From Liriodendron chinense (lineage: Eukaryota > Streptophyta > Magnoliopsida > Magnoliales > Magnoliaceae): a DNA stretch of 64,000 nucleotides. Within the stretch, counting starts at the first letter, position 1. Each line of letters opens with the position of its first letter. Made by a program: the position numbers and the translations under genes. The notes beneath the pieces are model-generated. The model did no database searches. It was given only the letters and a program-made list of their open reading frames with translations, and was not told the origin of the DNA. This document shows positions 54,528 to 64,000 of this stretch, one piece after another. The DNA lies in NCBI GenBank assembly GCA_003013855.2, contig ML058464.1:280170-344169 (forward strand), given 5' to 3'.

Positions 54528-54869
54528 CTGAAATAGGAAACAAAATCATGCATTTATGTAAGACTGACCAAACCGTCAATTTATCGATTGATCGATCGAC
54601 ATTGATCAACGACTTCTCAATTGAGCCTCTAACAGGTTTGATCAACAACTCCATGTTCGAACAACAGAACATGCCGAAATTATCCAAAGAGATTGCAACA
54701 TGAATAGGTCATTTTCAATTAATTGAGCCTCTAACAGGTTTGATCGACCAAACTTATCCAAAACTGTCCAAAGACCTATATAATATGGGATATTTTCGAT
54801 CAATTGACTCTAACTATCAACCGACCGACAACCCCAAAACTATCATAATGTTGAACACTCAAACCAGCA
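54190..54869 (-). mobile_element. Solo copia-like LTR with 5-bp target duplication
   Basis: 680 bp. On the minus strand it starts TGCTGGTTTGAGTG and ends GTGCCCCAACA. CTAAT flanks it at 54185-54189 and 54870-54874. It includes TTTTTCCACGTAAAATTACG near its end, a usual copia LTR motif, a (TA)n run and degenerate GATCGACC-type words. Confidence 0.85.
54452..54524. repeat. (TA)n microsatellite
   Basis: About 36 uninterrupted TA dinucleotides inside the solo LTR. Confidence 0.98.
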
Positions 54870-54874
54870 CTAAT

Positions 54875-55279
54875 ATCAGCTGTCCAAAATGATATCGAGA
54901 GAGAATGTCACACGGGGCCATCACATTGGCCCCACAAGATTTATGTTGCAAATTCTAATTAAATAATGAGAGGAAGGGGCACCTGTCGAAATATCAAGGG
55001 GAATCGTTCTGACGGAATTCCCTAGCATTGCTCTTTAATTAATTTTATTTGATATCATAATGCTACCACAGTTGGTTAGACCGATGTGGGTCCACGTCCG
55101 GTCCAAGTTCTGAACGTTGGTTTCACATTAAAGCTCTATGTAACCTTCACTATGAATTTTTATTTTTATTTTATTTTTATTTTTTTATTTTTATTTTTTT
55201 TTAAGAAAGGTGGGAGCGGACGTAGCTTCCTATCCTACTCATATACCTAATTGTCTTGTCTTGAGCTCAGCCCGAATCT
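54875..55279. other. Stretch without a recognisable gene
   Basis: A/T-rich, with a (TTTTTA)n-like run at 55157-55200. Nothing else recognised. Confidence 0.4.
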
Positions 55280-55520
55280 ACCAATAACAATTGGGACACC
55301 CAGACAGTCCAATACATTGATCCAGACCGTTCATTAACTCCAACACATATTTCACTGGATACCATGCAAAAATATTAAGCATTCGATCAATTGCCTTTAA
55401 TATGGACATTCGAGATTGTTTACAAAAAAATAGATTAAATAAGCAATTTGACTCATCTGTTTGTTAGGGCCCATCATGGATTTCTTATTATTAAAAATCA
55501 TTTTTGTTAGGCAACTATAT
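55280..55520. repeat. Dispersed repeat, copy 1
   Basis: ATTGGGACACCCAGACAGTCC, then GATCCAGACCGTTCATTA, CCAACACATATTTCA and ATACCATGCAAA match 59985-60210 (copy 2) in order, with many differences. Family unknown. Confidence 0.7.
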
Positions 55521-56170
55521 AACCATCTCATCTGTGACTTGGAAAAACGATGGCTTAAGGCCAAATCAAGGACCGATTGGATCATCTGATCAGTGTGAAT
55601 GTGCATGGTGGTCCCTGAAATGTGTTCTGTAGTTAATAGAGAGTTCTCATTGATTATGAGACTGTCCAAGTAAACATTATAAGCAAGTAAGAGCATTACA
55701 AGTGTGAATGATCCACGTTTGATTCCCGGTTGTCCTACCTTATAACACATTACTTGTAGGGCTGCTAATGGGCCAGGCAAAATCAAATATTTTAACTCAA
55801 AAAAGTTCAGAATCTAAGCTGAAGCCAACTCATTGACAACCCTACTCGTGCCCAAAAAGAAAAAGCCACCTACCACCTTTCTTTTCCATAATTCGCTTTG
55901 CCTTCACGGTTTGAAAAGACCTCCATTTCACTTTGCAAATTCTGAGCTTTGCTTTCGTTTTTTCGTTTCTTTTTTTATTTTAAGCAGTTAAGAGCTGTGC
56001 GATTGGCATACCTATACGAACATAGTAAGAAAGTTCTACAAGATTCAAGTTGATTCATAGGTGGGACCCACTATATATGTGTCTTGGCACAAAATTATAT
56101 GGTCCAATGTTGCCTACACTTTCTGGATATTTTGGTTATAAATTAACTCTTCGACCTGTCTTTGGACACC
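55521..56170. other. Stretch without a recognisable gene
   Basis: I see no domain. Weak similarity to the SINE-like part of 60225-60425 cannot be excluded. Confidence 0.35.
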
Positions 56171-56174
56171 TAGG

Positions 56175-56345
56175 TCCATAGTTCAAGTGGCAGACCGAGT
56201 GAAGATAGCTTCGTTTCTAGCATTGAGGTCATGGTATCGATTCCCATAATGGGGTTGGCTAACATTGTGATGTGACTAACAGGAGTGGGTGGGTGTAGTA
56301 ACAATGGGGTGTGTGAATTAACCCAAGAAAGAAAAAGAGAACGGT
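56175..56345 (+). mobile_element. tRNA-derived SINE-like sequence
   Basis: An A-box-like TAGTTCAAGTGGCAGACCG (56179-56197) and a B-box-like GGTATCGATTCCC (56232-56244) are spaced as in a polymerase III promoter. A GTGGGTGGGTGTAGTAAC body and an A/G-rich tail follow at about 56322-56341. A second, shorter tRNA-like piece, TAGCTCGGCTGGTAGACCG, is at 56362-56380. Confidence 0.6.
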
Positions 56346-56399
56346 TTGGCACCCCAATCTATAGCTCGGCTGGTAGACCGAGGTCTTGGTATCAACTCT

Positions 56400-58155
56400 G
56401 AAGTCCTAAGCATGCTCTATCACTTGCCGCTAAAAAAGTTGAAATTTATATAATTACTAAAAAATTCAAAATAAATACAAAAAAAAAAAAAAGAGAGAGA
56501 ACCGCTAATATGTCATAAAACCCTATCAAGCTTCCCATGCTAATAATCTTTTCCTACAACGCGTCGCACGTACAAGTCATCTGAGCCGGGTAGAAAGTGG
56601 ATCACAACATGAAGATCATGTCTAAGGAGTATTGCTTTCTAAGTGCTCCCTCATTGTACCATAAAATTGTATGCATTGCATAGATTCATTTTATATATGT
56701 TAATGGTTATCTTGTATGGCTAAAAATAAGTGATTGATGTACATATCTTCCGTTGAAGAAATAAAGTACATGAATCTTATGTCTGCCACATATGACATTT
56801 GAGGAGGAGAATGGTGTGTAATGGTTGTATGTGATCATTACTAGAAATGAAAATGGCTTATAGGCCAGATGCTATGTAGCCCAAATAGCTCTTGCTGATT
56901 TTGGCACCTTATCCTGTGATAAGAAATATTTTCTATACAAGAGAGACAGAAATCGCTTCCAAATGCATGGCCTGGCTAGATTGAGGATGATTCTGAATGT
57001 GTCGCCTCGCTAAAGGTAAAGTGGTCACTAATCAGCAGAACCGTCCATCAGGAGGACTCCATAATGGATGTGCATATATGGTTTAAACGATTGTACTAAT
57101 AAAATAATCGTAGGTGTCCGACTTGTAGACTTCAAATATGTGGAGTTAAGGAAAATGGTAAACATTATTCATTTTACAGAAGGAAGACCACTGATCAGAT
57201 GGTTGTGGTTCACTACTGTTACAGATGGAAGTTCACTGATCAGATGGAAGACCACTGATCGCCTGGTCGCATGTGGTCCAAAACTAACTCAAAAGAATTA
57301 AGTCCATCAACAGGAGAATGTGGCTACCCAGGCAATCTGGACTGTCCATCAAGTGGACCCTAATATTGATGGGGGGGCCATTCCAAAAATCAGAACGATT
57401 GAAGTGCCGTAATTGTCCAATGAATAGACTTCCAAGCATGGTCTTACATTACAATAGTCATGACTAACAATGCAATTAATCACTACACACAAATGGACAA
57501 CTTGAAAAAAATCGGCCCCGTTTGTTTCTTTTCAGCCACATATAAACTGCAATCAACCTGACAAGTGCAATGGCCTGTGTTTTAAAGGGCATTTGCATGG
57601 TGGCATAGTTTAAAAACCTGAAAACTCGTCTCCACTCGATATTCATCGGGCCGGGTGAACTCAACTTAATAGTTAGCAAAATAAGAATTAAAATTTCTAG
57701 AAATACTAATGAATAATTAAAATAATTACATATTGTCTAAGTCTTAAAATTAAAAAAAAAAATTAAAAAAAAAAAAACATCCTTCTATTTCCTTATATGA
57801 AATGAAAGCATCCTTTTAAAATAAAAATAAAAATAAAAAATTCATTCTTAATTTTTTTGTGGAGAGTTTGTGCATGTGATAAACAGACGTTGCACGTTTA
57901 AATTAAAAACCAGCTTCATGGGGTGAGTGACTCGGCTGAGTCCCTGTTAGTCGTATCAAGTTGACTAAATAAATGATCAACTTGACTCATATATCTCTCG
58001 GATTCACGGTTCAGTTGGTGCCACCTATCTGAGTTGACTCGTTTGAGTTTCCAGTGAAGTCAGTCAGTTTTAGAACTGAGCATGGTGGTGGTTCCCACCT
58101 TCACTTACACAAGAAAACATCCAGGTAGATGGGCCACCTCATATGGGTGTGAAGG
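56400..58155. other. Stretch without a recognisable gene
   Basis: A/T-rich, with poly-A runs (56479-56493, 57750-57777). A small direct repeat around CACTGATCAGATGG lies at 57189-57260. Short open frames look random. Confidence 0.4.
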
Positions 58156-58364
58156 GATGTAAATTGAGTACTGCCCCTACCACCACTAGCATCCTTGATA
58201 ACCTGGCATGGTAAAATTTGATTGGGCAATCTGTCGTTGTTGGAGATGGGGCCTACGCAAAATTTATTTAAAAGTTGTTAACTCAACTGGGCCCATTTCT
58301 GCCCAATCAAATCCCTTCATATTAAAAATGTCGGTGGTGGCAAGGGCAGTACCCAATCCACATC
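58156..58364. repeat. Hairpin MITE of 209 bp
   Basis: The 36-bp end GATGTAAATTGAGTACTGCC, then CCTACCACCAC (58156-58191), is matched in reverse at 58329-58364. A second inner pair, ATTTGATTGGGCA and TGCCCAATCAAAT (about 58216-58228 and 58299-58311), continues the stem. No coding capacity. Confidence 0.75.
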
Positions 58365-59238
58365 GAGTGTGAAGAGCTATTGTAATAATACCACACACTA
58401 ATTTAAAAAAGATCATATGGAATGATGTGCAACCTTAATTTAAGAGCCAAAATCATTGTTTATAATTAAAGCTCAGCCAACACATCCGACAAATATTCCA
58501 TAACAATAATTTATAGTGTCATGCTTGCATAGTGACAAATCTCACATCCCAAAATTTCTCGGGATATTTTCAAAGTTTGAAGTTTTTTCTTTTATATTAT
58601 CAAAAAAATCTCGTCAAATTTTATTTAAAATTTAAATATATATTTATAGGACAAATTCTTTGATTTCTTTACTATGTTATGAGATAATAGGGCAATAGTA
58701 TAGTAAAAAAATGCAATGTTTGAAAATCTCGTGATAATGTCATTTAATGCATTTCTTATAATATTTTAAAAATCTCGTGATATTATTGATTTAGTGGATT
58801 TCTCAATATTTTATCACAAGATTTTCGGAATCTCAACTATATTTGTCACACTCCATGCTCAGAATATTTTGACATTAAGTTGACGTTTGCTAAGCCACTG
58901 GAACATAGCCCAGCCCCTATGCCCCCATCACACGTTCTAATGGCATACTTGTGCAAGATCTGAGCCATCCATTAAGTGGAGCTGCTGGGTAGATGCCTGA
59001 AAATTAGTCACGCTCATCATTATCACGTGTGGCCCAGCTTGAGAAATATATGAACGGCTATATGAACGGCTAAATCTAGTTCTTATAGCGATCAAAAAAT
59101 TATACGCTGTGATTCACCCGGCGAGTGGGCCGGCATAATTTTATGGCCAGGCAGCTGTATGGAGGGGGCCAACAAGATGGACGGCTTGGATGTTCCCACA
59201 AGTTCCATATCGACACGTGTGGGCTGTTCACCTCTCTT

Positions 59239-59269
<31 letters not shown>

Positions 59270-59984
59270 AAAATACGTTTCACAAAATGTACCAGGAACA
59301 TGTGAAAGCCAGCACAAGACGTTGCAATATGAGCGTCGTAACCCTAATATCTTTCATTTCTGGTAGCCTTTCCACATGCCATTAGGTACATCTCTTATGT
59401 ATCCATTGGTGAGGTTTGCTGATTAATCCCACACGCGTGCATAGTCCGGCACCCAATACACGCTACACGTGGGGCGAAAATGCACATGTGAGGAAATCCA
59501 AGCCTTCCATTAGGTGGGCCCCTACTGAGTAGATTCCTTGGCCAAGGAATTTTACCGTATGCTCATCAGATGGGCCATGTGTGAGAACCAGAATCTACGG
59601 CTAAACCAAGTTTCCTTTGTCCGTCCATTTGTTTTGTACGCCGTGCTCCACAAGATGAGTGTGTAGGCCTGATTTTTTTCGTCCAAGGCATCTATCTTGT
59701 GGGGCCCGCATGATGGAGGGTGCTGATGTTTACACGTAAGCCACATTGGAACATACTCAGTTGTGGGATTGGCAATTCTCTTCCTTGGAATATGTCATGC
59801 TAGTCTATGGAGGATCTGGACCCGTGATGATAGAGAGAATCAGCTTTATTTTTTAATTTTATTTTTTCAATTAAGTATCAACCATTATATGTCAATTTGC
59901 AATTAAAAAAATTAACTAAAAATTGAGATTTGCTCCAGTGCTCTCGTGGCACAATCAGAACAGCACTATAAGTTACCGTGGCCT
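58365..59984. other. Stretch without a recognisable gene
   Basis: The left part is A/T-rich with loosely repeated TCTCGTGATATTAT words (58560-58850). From 58870 it is richer in GTGGGCC words like those of the fold-back elements. A (CT)n run lies at 59232-59269. Confidence 0.4.
59232..59269. repeat. (CT)n microsatellite
   Basis: CT dinucleotides, slightly imperfect at the left end. Confidence 0.95.
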
Positions 59985-60210
59985 AGTTGCATTGGGACAC
60001 TTAAACAGTCCAATCGATGATCTGGACCGTCCATTAGGTCCAACACACATTCCATGCGATAACATGCAAATATCACACCAATCTAATGATCTTAACCATG
60101 TGTTATATGGCCTCTAATATGAGTGGTCAAGATCATTTATATAAATATAGGTCTAACAAAAAATTTGATCCATCCATGATAGTTCTTGTCATGGATAACT
60201 TTTAAATCTA
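59985..60210. repeat. Dispersed repeat, copy 2
   Basis: Contains ATTGGGACACTTAAACAGTCC, then GATCTGGACCGTCCATTA, CCAACACACATTCCA and ATAACATGCAAATAT, in the same order and orientation as 55280-55520. Confidence 0.7.
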
Positions 60211-60224
60211 AGGAACCCATGAGT

Positions 60225-60425
60225 TGTGCCTCGCCTGTTAGCCCAGCTGAAAGACGCCTAGGCGTTTCAATAGCAGGTCTCCGGTTCGAGTGATAAGGAG
60301 ACACACTAACCCCACTGGTGGATGTTGCATCGTGTAACTAACCAAGTGGGTCCGTTGCCGAGCTAATAGGGTGGGTCCAAGTTAACCCGATGCAACCTAG
60401 GAGCACTGATAGTACCGTCAGAGCA
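60225..60425 (+). mobile_element. tRNA-derived SINE-like sequence
   Basis: The A-box-like TAGCCCAGCTGAAAGACGCC (60239-60258) and B-box-like GGTTCGAGTGA (60283-60293) have tRNA-like spacing. The body has CACTAACCCCACTGGTGG. No clear 3' tail. Confidence 0.6.
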
Positions 60426-61009
60426 TTAGAGCATTTCTCTTAAAATTTAAACTAATTTTGAGTTAAGGTACTCTTTTGGGACTAAACTATTCGGGTAGTA
60501 TTTACACTTGCATCACTCAAACGATGTATATCGTAACAAGGACAAATGGAAGATATGTTCGGCTGCTCTAATGACTGAACCTATCCTAATTCAAAAAATT
60601 ATGAGTAGCTCATAAAAGGTAAGTCTAACATACTATTGTCATGAAACACGTGTGACATATCTCACTCATATGACAAGGTCAACTACTCACTACATGGCCT
60701 CATTATCAACAATGGATATCGACTAAAATACGATCATAGCTAGTTAAAAATTATGCTGATACACCATAGTATTATGTAGAAAAGACCTATAAAGCCATAA
60801 TCGTTTAAGGAGCTATAAGGTGATATAGCAACAATGCTTAGTTGATTGAGTTTCATGACACACAACACATATTCAAGTAGAGAAAAGAATAATGATCACC
60901 AACACATGTCAACACGAGAAGAACCCTCGTCTATATAATGTATGCAGGATGTGAGTGCATCCAATGGCTAACTGCACACATTTTTGTGCGATATTGGTCG
61001 AACTCTCAT
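60426..61009. other. Stretch without a recognisable gene
   Basis: A/T-rich, no domain or repeat recognised. Confidence 0.4.
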
Positions 61010-63880
61010 TCCCATCTGCACACGATTTCACGAAAACAGCCATAACTCCCTCATTTTAGGTCTGAAAGAGGCGCTTTATGCTCATTGAAAAGATAATTCA
61101 AATGGCTTTGAAATCATCTTATTTGGAGATCATTTGACCGTCCAAAAGATCGCTCGATCTCTAAAATAGCCCGATTCTAAAGAATTGGCCGATCTTTACT
61201 TCTTCTCGTTTTCAGCATGGTGTGATCGTACGAAAACTCTCTCATTACAACTTAGATCGGGGTAATCTTATACTCGTTAGAAAGCTAATTTAATACACTT
61301 TCAAATGAATTTGGAATCATCTCATTTGAATATCATTTGATTATCCAAAAGTGGGCATAAATTGTATTATGATGTGGTCGTGAATAATCATGTTTCTAGC
61401 AACACGCAATCTCGCAAAAAAAGTCATAACTCTCTTGTCACAACTTTGATTAGGTTGATCTTATGTTCATTGGAAAGATAATTCATTAATATTTCAAATA
61501 ATTTACAATCATCTCATTTGTATGCCATTTGGCTATCGAAAAGTGGGCCCAGGGTCAATCATGGCATTTGGTCACAGTCACTCTCATTTTCAGCATTGCA
61601 TGATCGCACAAAGGTGGTTATAACTCCTTCATTACAGGTCTAATCGAGGTGATCTTGTACTTGTTGAAAAGATAATCCAGTTCAATTTCAAATAAATTTT
61701 GAACCTATCTCATTTGGACACCATTTGACCATTCAAAAGTGGACCTCAAAATTATCATGTTTGCTCTCATTTTAGTTGTGCACAATCCCACAAAAATGAT
61801 CACACCTCCTCGTTACAGATTGGATTTGGGTGATCTTATGCTCATTGGAAAGATAATTCGATAAACTTATAGATAGATTTTGAATTATCTCACTTGGATA
61901 CTATTTGAATATTTAAAAATGGGCTCAAATTCTATAATCGTCATTAGGTCATGTTCACTCTCATTTCAAGCATCGAGCGACTTAGAAAAAAGGTCATAAC
62001 TCCCTCATTGCAAGTCAGGATCAAGTTGATCTTATGTTCATTGAAAAGATATTTAGATGAACTTTTAAATGGACTTTATGATTATCTCATTTGCACATCA
62101 TTTGACCATTCAAAAGTGTGTTCAAAGTCCTTAATGGACTTAAGTCATGTTCGATCTAATTTTCAAGCATTGTGTGATCCAAGAAAGTAGTCATGATCAG
62201 GGTGATTTTAAATTACTTGGAATTAAATTTTCAAATGGCTTTCAAATCATCTCATTTGAATAATGTTTGACCTTTTAAAAGTGGGTTAAAATCTAATTAT
62301 TAGTAAAAGATGAATCTACACCTAATCTTTTGAAGAAAGAAAAAAGAACCAATTTTCTAAATATGAAGTTTTTTATATTTTTTTCTCCTTATATCAATTC
62401 TTTTCTAAGTAGATTCATATGAGCATAATCTTTTCTTCCGAAGTACATGTAATAAGTGAGTTATGATGGACTTCGGGATCATTTTTAATAGTAAAATAGT
62501 ATCTAAATGAGATAATTCTATAGTCATTTAAAAGTTTATCAAATTATATTTTCAACAAGTACAAGATCACCACGATCGAACCTATGACGAGATAGTTATG
62601 ACCATTTTAATGGGATCGCGTGATCCTGCAAATGAGAGCGAACTCGACCTCATATATGATGGACTTTGGGTCCTCTTTTAGAGAGTTAAATGACCTCCAA
62701 ATGAGATAATTTTAAAGATATTTGAAAGTTCATCGAATTATCTTTCCAACGAGCATAAGATCACCCCGATTAGACCTAAAATGAGGGAGTCATGAACATT
62801 TTTGCATGATCATTCATAGTTGAAAATGAAAGCGAGCATGACCACATCATGATCGACTTTGGGCCCACTTTTGGACAATCAAATGACATCAAAATGATAT
62901 GATTCTAAAGCCATTTAAAAGTTCATCAAAGTATCTTTTCAATCAACATAAGTTCATCCTAATTAGAGTTGTAATGATAGAGTTATAACTGCTCAATCTT
63001 TAGAATCACCGGATTATAAAGAATCAAGCGAGTTTTACTCGCTTTCATCTCCAATACCACGCGATCAGGCGAAAACAGTCATGATTCTCTCATTACAGCG
63101 CTGATCAAGGTGATCTTAGTTGTTAGAAATATAATTTCATGAACTTTTAAATAAATTTAAAATCATCTTATTTGAACACCATTTCATCATCCAGAAGTAG
63201 GCCCAATGTCCATTATGACTTAGTCATGTTCACTCTCGTTTCTAGCACCATGTGATCGCATGAAAAGGGTCATAACTCTCTCATTATAACTCTGATCGGG
63301 GTAATTTTATGCTCGTTGGAAAGATAATTCAACGAACTTTCAAATAAGTTTAAAACCATCTTATTTAGACACCATTTAGCCATCTAAAGTGGGCCCAAAG
63401 TAAATAATGCATTTGGTCGTGTTCACTATCATTTCTAACATCACACAATCGCGTGAAAACGGTCATAACTCCCTCATTAATTTTTTTATCAGGGTGATCT
63501 TATGTATGTTAGAATGATAATTTGATAAACTTTTAAATGAATTCGAATCATCTCTTTTGGACATCATTCGATTATTCAATAGTTGGTGCAAATTCATCTT
63601 GTTGGCTCTCATTTTCAGTTGCATGTGATCCCATAAAAATAATTATAACTCTCTCGTTATAGGTCAAATTGGGGTGATCTTATGCTCGTTGGAAAGATAA
63701 TTCAAAAATCGTTTAGATGGTTATGGAATCATTTTGTTCGGACAACATTTGGTCATTCAAAAATGGGCCTAAATTTTTTGATGTCGTCAGGTCATGTTCG
63801 CTCTCATTTCCAACATCGAGCAACCCACAAAAAGGGTTATAGCTCCTCATTACAAGATCACCCAAGATGATAAGGCTCTT
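61010..63880. repeat. ~190-bp tandem array with an inverted block
   Basis: The word GATCTTATGCTCATTGGAAAG or a close variant occurs at about 61072, 61261, 61456, 61651, 61831, 62027 and 62203 in + orientation. It is inverted at about 62540, 62736 and 62930, then + again at 63109, 63300, 63494 and 63675, with a partial unit to 63880. Spacing is 176-196 bp. Each unit has the order CATAACTCCCTCATTACA, GATCTTATGCTCATTGG, AATCATCTCATTTGGACACC, AAAAGTGGGCCCAAA, TTCACTCTCATTTC. Units have diverged considerably. No coding potential is visible. Confidence 0.88.
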
Positions 63881-63924
63881 ACCTGTATGGACCACTTTGA
63901 TGTATTTGTTTTATATCCAAGTTA

Positions 63925-64000
63925 TCTATAGCTCAAGTGGTAGACTGGGTGAAGATAACCTCATTTCAACACTAAGGTCTTGGTATCGATTCCTAAGTTA
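63925..64000 (+). mobile_element. tRNA-derived SINE-like sequence, cut by the window end
   Basis: TAGCTCAAGTGGTAGACTGG (63928-63947) and GGTATCGATTCC (63982-63993) match the SINE-like copy at 56175-56345 closely, including AAGATA and TTGGTATCGATTCC. Confidence 0.6.

Noticed and set aside
55397..55786. 129-residue open frame on the minus strand
   Set aside because: It has no recognisable domain and overlaps a dispersed repeat.

Overview
This window is plant nuclear DNA made almost entirely of transposable elements. I see no host gene, tRNA, rRNA or CRISPR array. The evidence is the plant-type Ty3/gypsy (Tat and Athila) and Ty1/copia elements, tRNA-derived SINE-like pieces, a hAT-like MITE and many solo LTRs. 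The recurring motif family around 'GTGGGCCCACCATGATGT' and 'CCGTCCATCCATTT' is one I associate from memory with magnoliid genomes; that placement is weak.

Layout. Positions 1-36556 are one giant Tat/Ogre-lineage Ty3/gypsy retrotransposon on the minus strand. It would be about 24 kb once later insertions are removed. Its 5' LTR (35024-36556) and tRNA primer site (35003-35020) are on the right. Gag-protease, RT/RNase H/archaeal-type RNase H and integrase read leftward to 14397. A very long 3' region follows (14396-1963), then a truncated 3' LTR (1270-1962). That 3' LTR abuts a second Tat LTR in the opposite orientation (1-1269). A 12 kb Athila-type element (21789-33795) sits in the Tat gag with a 5-bp target duplication, and a solo Athila LTR (31105-32705) sits inside the Athila 5' LTR, again with a 5-bp duplication. 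Both coding regions are broken, mostly by single-base transitions to stop codons.

The most unusual part is the Tat 3' region. On the strand opposite to pol it carries two intron-containing genes: a plant-mobile-domain (PMD) protein at 8217-9711 and a related, longer PMD/DUF7745-like protein with an acidic N-terminus at 10704-13279. GC-rich motifs nearly identical to one in the LTR promoter lie upstream of each. The same region holds two repeat families with strong RNA hairpins. At 13740-13954 there are four tandem hairpins with a GAAA tetraloop, a constant AAAA bulge and co-varying stems, on the pol-sense strand. At 4630-5640 there are six copies of a perfect cUUCGg tetraloop hairpin on the opposite strand. 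The LTR itself carries two more UUCG hairpins.

From 36557 to 64000 is a nest of smaller elements. They include a fold-back element, a LINE RNase H fragment (38400-39040) and a decayed copia element (39046-47730) that holds two solo LTRs and a hAT-like MITE. A solo copia-like LTR (48884-53600) is split by a 4 kb solo LTR (49427-53501), and another solo copia LTR lies at 54190-54869. Beyond these are SINE-like pieces, fold-back repeats and a roughly 190-bp tandem array (61010-63880) with a block of inverted units. Precise 5-bp target duplications support five insertions clearly, a sixth only by a T-run, and an 8-bp duplication supports the hAT-like MITE.
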